A DNA stretch of 64,000 nucleotides from Polytrichum commune (lineage: Eukaryota; Streptophyta; Polytrichopsida; Polytrichales; Polytrichaceae): assembly GCA_950295325.1 (NCBI GenBank), contig OX485806.1:40732001-40796000 (forward strand), in the 5' to 3' direction. This document shows positions 46,718-60,968 of this stretch, piece by piece. Position numbers and translations under genes: made by a program. Every line of letters starts with the position of its first letter. The first letter of the stretch is position 1. Under the pieces are notes generated by a model, which ran no database searches, had not been told where the DNA came from, and saw only the letters and a list, made by a program, of their open reading frames with translations.

Positions 46718-49467
46718 TTAGTGTGAAAAGTGGCAACTAGCAAACCCATGCATTAATATTGTGTCCACTTAGGAATAGGAAATGTTCATGGAGACATGCG
46801 GTACGTACCTCTTAAGCCAAGACTTGATAACATGCACGCCTTCGTAAGCATATAAAACACTCGATACAAACCTCATGAATTCAATTACAAAATGAGTTGC
46901 AGTGCAGGGCCAATCGCTTTTTACTGCCTCACAATTGACTTCTATAGATCACATCAACTTGAAATGGCTAAATAATTCTAGAGTAGATAGCAACAATACT
47001 AGGAGACCAAGTTAAATGAAGGTTCTCTATTCACACATCTTCAACCGGCACAATGAAGCCAATTTAGGCTAGATGTTGAAGAAATGAATGTGAAATGGAT
47101 AACGATGATGATCACATGGTGTTTAGTTTGAGTGAGAAATTTGTGTGGATCTGTTCCAATAACAATTTTTATTTGTTAAATTCATATACTTGAGTATTTT
47201 AGAAGAGAATATAATAAGACTATCAACATGTTTTGTTATTTCCTATTTTGTTAGTTGTCATATGTTTGCATTATAATGCATTCTTTTTTACTAATTCACT
47301 TAACAGTCAAGCATGTTACTAGGACATGTTCTAAATGCGTTGTATGCAACTGGATTATTGAATCAATCCATGAGTACTAAGTATATGTATCTTGTATATG
47401 GTTTGTGATTTGTGGCCATGTTAGGGGGTCCAATAAATACATGTCACCAACACATTCATGGGGTGATTCAACCTGATTTAATCTCACTGGACTAGTTAAA
47501 AATCTTTGATGTTCATTATAAAAGCAAATTGATTATTAGAAGATTCTTCCAAAAGTGTTCTCACACTCAACTTACTTTGTTGTCTCAATTCCTTGACCAT
47601 TGTATCTCGTTGTATATGGAGATTTAGGTGTCGTTCATAGATACGTGTCTCCATCAAAATAGGCTTCACAGTCCATTCACATGCTACCAATCTTACCATA
47701 TTTAAGAAGTTAATCTTGGGCATTTAACTAGTCAAGGCCGAAAGGTGGCAATAGCCCGTGGGTGAAGTGACTCTTCATCATGCTCACCTCCATCAGGGGC
47801 CACTGTTTCTATCTATTTATCTAACCATCTATCTAGCCAAGGATTTGTGGTATCTATGTAAACACATCCGTCAGAAAGGTGAAAGCACATTGAAATAACT
47901 ACATAGCCTTTAGATGGATACTTCAAGACTCTTTGACTTTTGAAAATAGCATCAAAGATCTTGAAATAGTCTAGCGGAGTCCAATTGGATTTGTGGAACG
48001 AGCGACCCTTAATCCTTAAGAACCATAAGGCAACATCTACCTCTATGCACATTTCTTATTTGGTCTGTAGACTTTGTCTTATATCCAAATAGTGATCTTA
48101 AAACACGGGGATTTTGTGTTGGCATGTTTTATATGATGGCTAAATATAGAGGCATTAAATGGCATTTTCCCGGTTTTTTCATATTAAAAACATGATGACA
48201 TCTAGGAATTTTGGGCATGTTTTTGGACATTAGAGATCCCTTTTGGCATTGAGGCAAGTACATGTGGATAAGTCCAGTTGGGTCCATTTGGAATTAGAAC
48301 GGACCCAAACTTGTTTTTAAAACATATTTCTTGTTTCTCAATATACGCATCTTCTTATCTATTGTTACGTTTCAAGTACTTGAGATATATGTTTTGTACT
48401 AAACTAAATTCTCAAAGCAACTCATAGTTGACATGCACAAAATACAAACCATGGAATCCGAAGCAAAAAAATTTATTAAAAAAACAAAAAACAAAACAAA
48501 AAGGAGAACTTTACATTTTTTTTTTCCTTCTAGCCAGTGAGTACATACGCGTGTGAATGTCGAGAAGGCAAAATGTCGCCCTAAGAAAAACGGCATTGAA
48601 CATAAGGTGACTCAAATCGATGTATGCAACTAGGGCAAAAACAAGTCGGGAGTATAGACTTGATCGATAACATCAAATTACACTCAAATAATTTGAAATT
48701 CTCCATACAAAGACACAATGACCAACCGCCATATACAATTTGCAAAGATTGATCATGATTCCTTCGATGACACCCCATATCATGCCCGTTATGACAATGG
48801 AAAAAATCGGGGAAAAATCTTCAAGGTGCTCTACACACGGTCCTTAGGTCCAACATGGAGGGGACTTGTTTTTACTAAAGGTCTTCATCCGTGACGGATG
48901 ATTTTACGTGGACGGATCACGAACCCCAAGCCCATTCAAAACGACCCGTTTAACGTTACTCACCAACTCTAGAATCTACAACCCAACTACATGTGCGCCT
49001 CTTTAAACTTGTGTCCATGATTGCCGCTCGGACCAAGGTGGGGGGCTTTCAATGCTACACATGCACAGGCTGGAGTCAGGGACAAAAGCTTTTGCTGCTG
49101 GTGGGGCTTTACATTTAATGAGTCCAGGGTTGTAGTAAGTACATACACGGATTGCATGTTAGCTAGGTCAATGATCGGGGAGAACCGGCAGTTAGTTACA
49201 AATGAACCGGTTGAGTTTGAGAAATAACCGGTTGAAGTTGGAGACTGTAGGAAAATTATGGATCATTTTAGAGGAATTTATAGAATATACTTCAATTTAA
49301 TAAAGGAAAACTGGAGGATGTCAACATGTAATCGGTTGGACTTGCAAACACTCGGATCTCAACTGATGATGCTAAAAAATCTCCCTGATCACTGAGCTAG
49401 GTTGTTGATCGACAAGTCCCGAATATCACTTCAACCCTCGCCTCCTCCTTCTTCGATTCCTTTCCTT
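46718..49467. other. Unassigned DNA
   Basis: No gene recognised. 49160-49350 resembles 283-470 (shared GTTGAGTTTGAGAAA and GAAAATTA..GATCATTTT..GGA stretches), part of a dispersed repeat. The frame at 47813-48052 (-, 79 codons) has no recognisable motif. Confidence 0.4.
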
Positions 49468-50385
49468 ATGCCCCCTTCCCACCTGACTTTAGCTAAGACT
49501 AAAAGTTGGTTCTAACAACCCGGCCTTCACACCATCAACGTTATCTAGTGCCGAGCCTAGTTGGAAAATGATGTGGCATGGCTTAAAAGTGGAGGTTTTA
49601 AGGCCCATGCCACACGAGAGCCAAAGGAAGTTTCACAACTTCCTCCAACATGGCACTTTGCTTTTGAAAAGTCTCATTTTCCTTGTTTTTCTCCTCATAC
49701 TGTGGAATTCCAAGCACTAGTGCCCGGTAGTATTGAACTACATTTATTGTGCCATGTCACTCTACTTTATTGCCAAGTAGATCCCGAAGCAATATCCAAA
49801 GCAAAATCCAAAGCTAAAAAGTCATTGTTGCCACTCCCCATACTTCCTCTCATGTGGCAACCACTTGCTCATTTGAACCAATGCTATTCATCCAACTCAT
49901 TGCCGTTCATGCAAGTTTCCTCCCGTGTGGTTCCCACCTAAGCCTCAAGCACCGACCCTCCCAACTATAAATCCAATCCTTACTCTGGCGTCCAATGATG
50001 CGCCGGTTCCTGCTCCTGCAGCAACTTCCCGTCCACAAAATGGGAAGCGTGGTCCTTGAGCGTCTACAATATAACCTACAAGTACACATTGTTTATCATG
50101 TCTATATATGGATGGGATTTGGCTCCTGCTCACCTAATCATGGGTTGTATAGAGGAATTCGATGAAATCAGACAACATGTCTGCAATTTCAGTCAATTAA
50201 CCCGCGATATAAGGTATGCAATTCTTACTTGGTTACTCGGTTATTTGGTGTGAAGGTTGAAATTTATCAACTTCCTACGTGCCAACTTTCTTGTGGACTT
50301 CTCCCACCAGCGGTGGGTCTTTGGCACCTAACGGTTGTTAGAACCAACTTTTAGTCTTAGCTAAAGTCAAGTGGGAAGGGGGCAT
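49468..50385. mobile_element. 918 bp element with 53 bp terminal inverted repeats
   Basis: 49468-49520 (ATGCCCCCTTCCCACCTGAC ... GGTTCTAACAACC) and 50333-50385 are inverted copies with about one mismatch. The interior contains a 126-codon frame (49561-49941, MENDVAWLKSGGFKAHATRE...) without recognisable motifs. The near-identity of the arms suggests recent activity. No target duplication was found, so the class is uncertain; it might be a Mutator-type or foldback element. Confidence 0.7.
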
Positions 50386-52012
50386 TATCCATGCAGAAAC
50401 TATATGGAGCTCGTGCCTCGTATTACAGAAATTGAAACTTCCATCGTGTCTTCATAGGCGAAATCGCCATACAAATTACTTATAAACTCATAAGATTTGG
50501 ATGACGTTGTCAATTTGGGATGGGTATGTCCATGCTTGGATAAAATTTTGTGGTGTTGTTCATATGTGGTGTCATCATCCGTCCAATGATTGTAATCATG
50601 ATGGTTTTCTTGCATATTTGAAAATTTAGAAGAATATGACATAACATTATTAAGTTGTGTGTGTTTGTTTTGTGGGCTATGAGAATATAACCATGGGGTG
50701 TTCAAACCTTGCGTGAGGAGACTTAGATGAAGACAGTGGAGTCCGTTTTTTCAAATATAAAGTGGGATAGGAAAAATGACATGAAAGAGGTTCAGTTAGG
50801 ACTAGAAATTTAATTGACATGTGCAAATTAAGTTCATAGTCTAGGAGATTCAAAAAAGATGAAGATATGAGGAGATTGTGGTATGAGTTAGCACGTGTTC
50901 TCTTGTGAATATTTAGTCTACATTTTTTTAGAGAAGAGAGGAGGAAACAAACATGATGTTTACCTCAAACCTTTGTTGTTTTCCCAATTGCCTGGAAATA
51001 CTTGAATTAAACAGATAAGGGGTTGATCCTTGCGAATGAGATAAACTCCAACAAGGGATTTTTGATAGATCACAAAAAATTATGGTTGAGGAGTGATTCC
51101 TCATACCATGGTCTATGCATTAAGTTAAGTATAGTTGTGAGCTTGTCATGGAGTGAGTTGTTGTCCATTTGAGGACTCAAGTTATAAATTCATGTTGATT
51201 ACCTCGAAATCACTTTGGAAACTTCTCTAAATTTAGTTTCGAGAGAAAGAGTAGTGCAAGTTTATGAATATGATTGAGTATTGGAGAATGTAGGAGAAAG
51301 TTCTATGAGATTGAGGCACTTATATGTGCCTTGTTGAATGGAAATCAATTGACATGTTCGTGTTGCTTGGGCAATTGACTTGTGTCTAGTGTGAGTGATT
51401 TGCACGAGTATGGAAGAATTGCTTCCAAGTAAGGATCTTTGAATGACCAATTTTGCCAACGTTAAATTGTAGCAATGTTCTACGGTACAATGGAGATGCA
51501 GTTAGTAGCATGTGTTAAGTTCAATGGGTTAATTGGTTGAGTGCAACTAAGATTCATTTAGCTCGTGGACTCATTGCCTTGAGTGGAGTAGTATTGCAAT
51601 TTAACTTGGATTGATTCAAGTTTAAGTAATCAAGTGATAGTAGGAGATAGCCAGAGGAGAGATTTTGCTTTCACTTACTCATGTGAATTAAGGACCATCA
51701 ATCATTGGTCTAATTTTGATGAGTGATTGAGAGGAAACATCTAACTTAGACTTGGTTCGTCGTGTGATTAAAAGGATAATTTCCTTAGTAAGATTGCGCT
51801 CAATAGAGGATAGTGTTGTTGTAGTGCACTAATTTAAATCTTGAGAGTGGTAATTGAGAGTCTTGGAAGAATAATGTTTCGGAAATTTCAGAGACTGTAG
51901 ACTATTTTTCCATTTGAGTATTCCCTATTGGTCTTCTCTAACACATGACAAAGTTGGAAGATGAAAGGACAATTGGACAAGACCATTGACTATGAAGAGG
52001 AAGGGTCGGGTG
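50386..52012. other. Unassigned DNA
   Basis: No gene or clear repeat structure was recognised between the TIR element and the hAT-like element. Confidence 0.4.
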
Positions 52013-52876
52013 CACGGGGAGGTCACTTAGTGCATTTTAAAAACGACGTGCGGCATAATATAGGGAGGATTAAAATCATTTGACATAAAAATTATAAAAG
52101 AATTCCAAATAATGAAGGGTCCATTAAAAGTACATAAGCCCATTACAAGTAAAATAGATAGGTATAAAATATGGGCCATTCCCTTTTAGTAAAAATAATA
52201 TAGGGGCTGAAAATAAGGATCTTAGGATGTATGTTTAGTAGAATCAATTTCGTACGCATGCCTCACGAGGGATGGATGAAAAATTATTCATCATTCACCC
52301 AAAAATGGATGAAATTGGAAGCCTAACTCTATGCCCGACTTCTCTTGGTGGTTTTTCTCCCCTTCTCTTTTGAAACTCTTCAACCCGATTGTAGGGCGCC
52401 TGTTTGTGCACAACATTTGAGCCTCACCGTTGTGTTTAGGGTTTAGGATTGCTTGTCGTCATCCTCTTCTCCAATCTTGTGTAGAGTTTTTTAGCCAGGC
52501 TGCGTGATCTGATGCGGAAACCTTGAAGAGCAGGTTTGAAACGATCCACTTTAAGTTTTTCACTTTAAGTTTTTGTACTTGGTTTTTGCAATGGTACGTA
52601 ATTTTTATGTTTTTTTGTTGCCATGCTTTTCCCATCACTTTTGCATTGCATACATTCTTAAATTCAATTTTTTTAATTAAAAGGAATATAGACTACGAAA
52701 AATTTGAATGACATGGGCATTATAAGTAATGGTAGGGTACAAAAAAATAAGCCATTTTAGAATATTATGTAATTATAGGGAGCTTTTAATTCGTGCCTTG
52801 GAGGTAAATAGCCCCTAAACAAATACCCCTCCACCACACGTGGTACACAAAAATCCTACTGAGTGACCTCCCCGTG
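52013..52876. mobile_element. 864 bp non-autonomous hAT-like element, 8 bp TSD
   Basis: Ends CACGGGGAGGTCACTTAGTG (left) and CTGAGTGACCTCCCCGTG (right) are inverted repeats. The direct 8 bp repeat GTCGGGTG is at 52005-52012 and 52877-52884. The 8 bp duplication and CA...TG ends match hAT elements. There is no transposase inside. Part of the left half is shared, inverted, with 1311-1541, so the family has at least two copies in this window. Confidence 0.85.
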
Positions 52877-52884
52877 GTCGGGTG

Positions 52885-53777
52885 GGACGGGCAATACACG
52901 GAGGAAGGAAATACGTATCTTTAGTTGTGTATATAGAAGGAAATACACATTTGAGAACTTGAATTTCGTTGAACCAATAAGCTTAAATTGTATACGGAAG
53001 TTGATAAGATATCCCTAATTGTTGAGTTGTAGTTCCAAGAAATGTCAAGAAAGTTTGGTATGTTTTCAATCATAAAAGGGTTTAACGTAGAGTGAAACTA
53101 AAAGGATAAAACAAATATCAAGTCTGAGGTCTTTTAACCATGGGTGGTATATTGGGTCTCAAAGATTCCAAAGCAAATGTGAATGTGGTGGATGCCTTTC
53201 AACAAAAAAAATATAGCTTTACAATTGCCATATGCTAAAACGTTTAATTAAAGAACAATGCTACCCATGAGTGGAAATTGTATTGCCATTTCAAGCTACA
53301 TTGAAAATGATTAATTTATATGAGACAATTTGATTTCACCAAAGTGCCCTTGGCTTTGGTAAAGAACTTATAATTAGATGGGTTGAAAAACTATTGTTGA
53401 TGGTTGTGCCTATGCTTGTGCACTGTACAAGGTTTAATGAAAATGAACTCACTACCATATTATTGACTTGGTAAAAACAATGAGGTGTATGACAATCAAA
53501 AATGCATGTACTGAAGTCAAGAGATTCTCCACCTTTTTTTGGGTTTAAATGAATGAATTGTCATTCTAAATCCTAAATGTCCTAATTAAACTTATTTGAG
53601 AGCCCTAGATGATACAAAAATCACCTTTAAATCTTCCATGAGTGTTTTCTTGGGTTTTTGTTGTATCCAAACCTAAACTACAAAGACTAAGTTCCTAACA
53701 TCCCATGGTAATATTCACAAGGGCCATATACGAAATGCACATTGCTTAATAAAGTTATGTGACAATTCCTTACTACT
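52885..53777. other. Unassigned AT-rich DNA
   Basis: No gene or repeat ends recognised. Confidence 0.4.
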
Positions 53778-54313
53778 GGGGTCATTTTATACATGTTACC
53801 AAGGGTTGTGAGAAAGTATGATTTAGGACTTCTAGTGGTCAAGATTGGCAGTCTGGAGTCATGACCAAGTGAAATCCTAAATCATTTATCTCATGGTTTT
53901 GGTCATAGACATTGTACAAAGCAAACTTAGAGGGCTCGAACATAGTTTTTTTTGTTGTTTTTTTTAAATATGAATTTAAAACTAAAAGTATGACCTTGTT
54001 AGAAACAATTTTCCTGAAAATTGATGTTGTCACACACTTGTTACTAAGTAATATTGACATGGTCACCTTTATTTTTTTGTTGAAACTACCTTTTGGGTTC
54101 TCTCACTATATAATTTTGGTGACCACCAAACATTATCCACTGTTAAAACATGTAGGATTCCTTGTCACTTTCTCATCCCTTTTCTAACGTGATCACTCTC
54201 TTAGTTTTGACGACCTTATGTAAAACAAAGTGGGACCATTGTTCATTACTCAATTAATGTGAAAGTTTAGAAAGTAGTGATCATGATCCATGGTCGCTAG
54301 TGTAAACATGCCC
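53778..54313. mobile_element. MITE-like element, GTTTACAYTAG family, inverted copy
   Basis: Inverted relative to 45444-45926: begins GGGGTCATTTTATACATGTT and ends CGCTAGTGTAAACATGCCC. It shares ATCATGATC and a GGTCACC box with the other copies. Target duplication not clear. Confidence 0.55.
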
Positions 54314-54955
54314 TGCATTATGTTATGGTAGTGCGAAGAAATGAAATAATGAAATAAAAGGAATCCCAAACCATTACTACTAATAAAGTCCTAAAATAAG
54401 GCCAGATGGTGGTCTCAAAATTCTTGTTCTAATTAAATGGTCTTATTATGATGGAGATTACCTAATTTATATTGATTATGCATCCTAGAATAGTTATCAT
54501 CTTTTGAACACACAATCCAATCTTTGTTAAACACATATTTTCTTTTGGCACATGTTCTTAGATCCACACCTACTAAAACCACACCATTCAATATATAGAT
54601 GTCTACATTTTGGGGTGTTGTAATACTACATTAAATATGATATTTAGTGTCATATTCTATATGACTATGGTAACTTTTCTAGTGACACTTCTTATAAACA
54701 ACTTAACAATTATCGTCATCTCAACTTATACTTCATTCAAGTCTCAAATATTGAAACAAAAGCTTGGTAAATTTTGCATCCTAACATTAATGTTCTGAAA
54801 TATTGTCACGGATGATTGAAATTTGGATAAAAACCCACTTAATAAGTGACGATATTTACAATATTGTAAATCTACAATGCCCTATTTGCTTTACAAGGAG
54901 TGACAAATAATGACATATTCATAATTAGTGTTGGTGACACTACACGGGCGGTTTA
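54314..54955. other. Unassigned AT-rich DNA
   Basis: No gene recognised. It ends with the TTA target site of the next MITE. Confidence 0.4.
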
Positions 54956-55452
54956 GGGCCGCTTCACACTATGGTTGTCCAAGTGGAGAGGCCGTGGGAT
55001 TGAATGGCCAAACTTTGTTAAGAGTCCAAAGAAATGAGCTGAAAATAGTCAATAAAATATTGGAATTGGAGCCTTGGGCCAGGTATAGTGTGAAGCCTCC
55101 AAAGGCCAAGCCCAAAGTCCAAAGAAAGAAGGAACATCCCACTTTATTCCTTGCCCAAAACAATACCTCCAATCTAACGGTCAAGATCTTGTCAGTTCTT
55201 GATTTTTTGTATGAAAAAAAATCAACGGCCTCTTCAACATAGTTTGGGTTTCCATTCTTGTCCGACCCAAACTTCCTTCTAGAGTCCATTGCCTTGGTCA
55301 AAAAGTATTGCCATGTAGGTATTTTGGAGAACGATGGCCTTTGGACTTTGGCCTCTAGTGTGAAGGGTCGAGAGACCGAATTCTTGGTTTCTTGCAATCT
55401 GATTGGTGGAAATCGACAGCTCTCAACCTTTGGCCATAGTGTGAAGCAACCC
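54956..55452. mobile_element. 497 bp Harbinger-like MITE with TTA duplication
   Basis: The left end GGGCCGCTTCACACTATGG and right end CCATAGTGTGAAGCAACCC are inverted repeats with two mismatches. Direct TTA lies at 54953-54955 and 55453-55455. Termini resemble those of the element in the LysM intron (GGGCCACTTCACAC), so both likely use one transposase family. The long frames on both strands (54928-55242, 54969-55472) are by-products. Confidence 0.85.
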
Positions 55453-55455
55453 TTA

Positions 55456-58400
55456 CAATCAATACTGAGCAAGACAAATAGAATTGGTGAACTAAATAAT
55501 CATTTTAGTATGCCAGTCTACAATACATAGTAAGTACATTCTGTAATATCTTACCACTCAACACTAATCAAAATATTTTTAGGATCAACCAATTCGTTTA
55601 GAAAGTGTATTTTTAAAAAATTGAAAAATTAATATGGAAAAACAATTGTTCCTTAGAATCCGGGATTGTCGAATCTAAACCTAAGAACTACATTATGTAA
55701 TCCGCTATAAAGAGCCAAGGTGGTAAAGGTACTACGGTAGTATCCAAGGTGTAGCCCATATCTTCATCAACTTGACCCCTCCCTTGTGTACGATTTATAT
55801 AAAGAGTTCCCACAAACCCATTCAACACTTTCTAGGAGTGGGTTTGGTACAATAGGCCGCATAAATAACCCAAAGGCCAAGCCTCGTTTAATTTGGAAGG
55901 TGTGAAAGGAGCGCAAGTGCTTCACCTTCAATGTGGTCAATGTCAATCAAAGCTAAGGACGGGGTTGGTCACATGTGAATCTCTCCATCACGTGCATAAA
56001 TTTCCCAAGTACTTGCTTGAAGGGGGGGAGGGGGGGGGGGTTGGGAGTTGGAAAGTTGGCCCAAAGTAAAGGGTGCCCATGATTTAAGTACATCACTTCC
56101 TCTCACAATGTTGGTGAGGTCCATGCAACCCGTGATGAGCAAGATAGGTGTACGTTTCGACAAGGTGGATATGGATGTTACAAGGTAGACGTGTGTTATT
56201 CAAAGAGATTTACTCTATGCACCCACTTATCTTAGGATAATGTGAAGCGTGCAATTAGTTGCAAGGTGATTAGGCAAATCCAAGTTGTGGCCGTAACCGT
56301 TTGCCTCATGGTTTTGGGAGCTCATATGAATATCTTATTCATTATCAAAGTGAGCATTTTTGTGCTCACCAAGTGGTCATATAGGTCCCCCCCCCCCTCT
56401 CTCCACGCACACACATCCATGTTGACTATAGGGCCTTATAAGGGTTAGCATATTTTGAGCACATAGTCACATATCTTAAGAATACACTTCTTTTGGGTGT
56501 TTGTTCTTAGATTCACACCTGACCACATGCCATTCAAATTTAGGTGTCCTCATTGTTTGTTGGGTTGATATGAGGTATACATAATTTACCTTATATCATA
56601 CACCATCATGGGGGAGTAACATTGCCACCCATGGGGCAAAGGGTGGTGGTGGTTGGGGGGGGGGGGGGGGGGGGCAAGGTTGGAGAGGGTGGGGGTCAAG
56701 GTTTGAGGGTTGGAGACAAGTGCGTGCACGACCTGTTATTGAAACCTCCTATGTACAATATTGTCACGATCAAAAATTAGACATCCATGCGTGCCTTCTT
56801 CTTCTTCGTCTTATTCAACAACACTAGCAGAAAATTTGTCTATTACAACCGTCCGTTGCGATTTGGCAACTTTGACTCGTGGTTAGAAATGCATAAAAAA
56901 ATCATTTTAGTTGTCAACCAAAGGGGTTTAGTTGTTAATTATCCAAAGACCACAACCAAGAACCTGCGGTTGAGAACCAAAACGGTTAATTTATGCATTT
57001 TCTCGCCATGAGTCGCAAAGGCCAAGTCGCAACGGATGGTGATAACGGATAAGTTCTCTTCTAGTGCAAGATGTTGAAAATAACTATTGTCGTGATTGTG
57101 AGATGGGTTGAGCATCCTCTATTACACCTCAAATCAATGCAAACAACCTCCTTGGATAGACGGATGGATGTACGTGTCTACAAATGCTATATTGGTAAGG
57201 TTTCTAATTCCTCACATGAGCTTCAAATACACCACCACCAACAAACGACAATAAATCATAATGTAGAACATGCCAAAACCAATACCCTACTCATTTGCAC
57301 TTCAAGTACATATTGATTATGAGAATTTCCATCACCTTCACATTAGGTTCTAGTGTTCATTTATAGTCATCTACCAATTAAAATCTCGAATCTTTATAAA
57401 TTTTACATACAATTGGTGTGTTTAGAATGCATGTCCAATTTTAAATGCTAACAAGAAACATCTTAAATATTATCAATATAATGTTAGTATATATGCTCGC
57501 TACTGAAAGCGAGAAAATTAGCACCATTTGCTTTACTTAATTAATGTGGTGAACTCAATTTATTCTTTGAGGCCTCTCCAACCACCAAGGATTTAACTTA
57601 TATAATTTCATGCCTACCCATAGATCATAACATTTAATGAAACCTTGGTGTGTGTTTTGTGGGATGAAGTATTGGATGAGCATTAATCTCCTTTGATCCT
57701 AGACTTGTTTTTGGGGAACACCTTGTGTACAGTGAACTTTTTGACATGCAATTGCAAATTAACATATTTTCACAATTGCAACCTCTTTCTTTGGAAAGGG
57801 GCCATCATCTAGTTGTTTAGGATGTCTGTTTTTGTCAAATTTAAAAAGATATAAAAAGGAAGTCGCATATGGTTGAGTCTTATTTGCCCAAAGTTGCAAA
57901 CTTAAATTATGCATGCCGGTTCCACTCATTGGCTTTTTATTTGACAATTATATATATATATATATATATCCCTAAAAAATGGAGGTGTTGATTGAAGCAA
58001 ACTTTGATGTTCATATCTAACCCTAGAACATATATTAACCTAACATATTGAAACTTGGGGAAAATGACTTTTTTCTTTTTCTTTTTCTTTTTTTTGACCA
58101 CATATTTCTACATTACTTAGTGACACAAGATAGCATAAACAATGTACATCAATCAAATTAAGTCAATCTAATTTACACACTAATTCTTATTGTTCCCATT
58201 TGATCAATATGCTAGTGAGAAATGAATGGCAGTCCCACTTTATTTTACACATGGTCACCATAAAGGATAGTGAGCATTCTTAAAAAATTGGGTGAGAAAG
58301 TGACATAGATTCTTTCATGTCTAGAATTGATGAATATAATGTTTGGTGGCTGCCCATATTTCGTGACGAGAATAGTTCAAACAATATGTCCCAAATGAAA

Positions 58401-60968
58401 ATGATTGTGACCATGACATGGATTCCTATTTTGGCATTGTCTATTCATATCCACAAAGTTGTTTTTGATATTCTCTACTTTCCACGAAGAACACCATGTC
58501 ATGATCTAAGTTTGCTTTACACTATTTCATGTGTCGAAAGCTTCCAAAAAGCGATGAAAACTTCTCTTTGGACCGCCAACCCTAACCACAAGAACATCGT
58601 AAACCCATTTTTTTCCTCACGGCCCTTGGTCACGTGTATAAAACGGTTGGTCCAAGCATTCATTGCTTCCCGAGAGCCTTCAATTCGAGTCCCCCTTCAT
58701 TCTTCCTTTTCCCTTTCACAACATGATGGCACTTGATAGCGTAAGATAATGCTTGTAGGTGACGATGTGGGTCTCTCTATTCCCGCATTCATGTGGTTGC
58801 GGTTCGTTACAAAGCAGACCTCATGTTCTTTACAAAAATTTGTCCGTATCATATGGAATGAGTTTTTGGGTCATGATGTCATTCTATTCTCTCATCAATG
58901 TCACTATGGGGCTTGGTGTGTGCATGCCCTCATAACTAGACATGGCTTATTATTCCACCATATCCATCATTTCGATACCTACATATATTTGAGTGGTACG
59001 TGAACTACAATGCTTATCCTAATTAGTGTGTGTTACTATTGGAGTTACGCAATTTTATGACTCTTTAATGAGAATGAAATATTTTACCAAGCAAAGTCGT
59101 TTACGTTTTCATAATGTCCGAACAACCTATTGAAGATTCATTAGGAAAAATTGAACTCATGAGTAAGACGTTATTTCATTGTGTAATCTCGAATAATAAC
59201 ACATGCTAATTGGGATAATCGATGTACTAGTGTATGAGTTCTTGGCAACCGTCCTGTGTCACTGTAAGAAATATGTGAATCTAACATCATGGTAGATTGC
59301 AATTTTCCAATGATGTAGGACGAATTTTCAGTGACGCGAGTCAATTATTGAGATTTGATCTGCTTGCATTGGTAGGTAAGTGTGGGTCTATGAATAGACA
59401 CCAAGGAGACATGTATTTGTAAGAGATTGGACTACGTGCTCAAAACATGCTGGCAATTTTATGTTGAATAGTCAGCATAAATGGGGGAGGGGAACTATAT
59501 GACCATTGAATAGATACAAGAATCTTCGCTTTGATAAGCGATTAGATATTCACATGAGCTTCAAAAAGTATGAGACAAATGGCTACATGCACGATGTGGA
59601 TTTGCTAGTTGTCTTGTAATAATCGCGTGTTTCGTATCTTACACGAAAATGGGTGCCGAGTGAAAAATACCCAAAGTAGCCAAATCTATTTCATATGCAT
59701 GCAACTGTGCAAGCGATTGAGATTCTGGAAGCCATTTTAGGAGGCCCGACATAAATGTCTTCTTTATAGATTTGTAAACGCTCTTTAATGCTACTTGGGG
59801 AGCCAATTCATCTGCAAGACTATAACTTGTTCCCAACGTTTCCACCTTCAACTTACAAGGGCACCATAAATTTGTGGCCCTATCCAAACATGAAAATGCA
59901 TGTCAACATTGCATGTACGTGCCATTACCAAAACGTTCAACCAATGCAACCTTCAAGATACCATCAATGCTCAACATTTCTAACCAACTATGCCATGTCA
60001 TTTTAGTACTAGCATATGAGTTGTAAGCAATTGACATGCTTGGTTGGAAAGTTGTTCTACATCATTGGAAAACTTATAAATCTACCGCAATGATAAATCT
60101 GCATAATTCTTTCATTAATGCAAGACGATTGCCTACGACTCATGAATATGGTTTAAATGTGAAGCTTCATGAGATACAAGAATATCATCCATGCATAGAG
60201 TTTCATGATCGAACTTTTGAAGATCCAAGGAAACTTCCTATAGCGATGTATCCGAAAGAACGTTTGCTTTAGGATGCTTATTCTTGAGCACGATCCAATG
60301 ATTTTGAAAGAGAGAGTCCTAATGAAACTAGGGCGTTTAGGCCATTGAGTCTTGATGATATTACTAAATAATATGTACCATGCGGAGCTATAAACTATCT
60401 AACCTATATACAACACTTTTTGCAGGCACTCTAGTGAAGAGCAAGTACGAGGTTAACTTTTGATTTGAAGCTTCATAAAGCGAATCGAGTTAAGTTAATG
60501 GGGGAGAGGACATAGTTTTTGTAAGTACGTAATTAAGCAACACATTGACAGTTTCTAATCTGCATGTAACTTGCCATTATCCAATGAGTTTGATGTCATA
60601 TTGTGGGTGGCAATGAGTATCCTGGCCATTAAAATCAAACACAAAGGGATGGTTGTAAGTAAGTAAGCAAGTACTAAGTACACCAAATAGTCTTATTAAC
60701 GCGGGTGGAAAATTAATGTAGAAACTATCAACAAGGGTCACTCTAATTGTCTAGTTGGGGTGGAAATAATGGGGATCTAAGACAATCTTCCTTGAGGTCT
60801 TTAATCAACACCTAACATAAAGTAAAATAATCACCTTGCATCAAAAAAGCATAAAAGAAGTGTTCCTTTCGATTCCTATTTTTCATAATACGGCCTTTGG
60901 ATGATATTCAAAAGTCCTTAGATTTCCATGGACATGGCTGTTGGTATGTGTGTGTAAAGCAACTTTTA
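55456..60968. other. Unassigned DNA with homopolymer runs and a diverged MITE
   Basis: Contains G/C tracts at about 56023-56040, 56387-56397 and 56655-56674, and a (TA)n run at about 57948-57969. 58210-58650 carries a diverged copy of the 45444-type element. The frames at 58749-59003, 59788-60006 and 60036-60272 (+) look somewhat protein-like but I recognise no family in them. Confidence 0.4.

Noticed and set aside
54928-55530. Frames of 90-167 codons at 54.9-55.5 kb
   Set aside because: They coincide with the inverted-repeat MITE and have no independent support.
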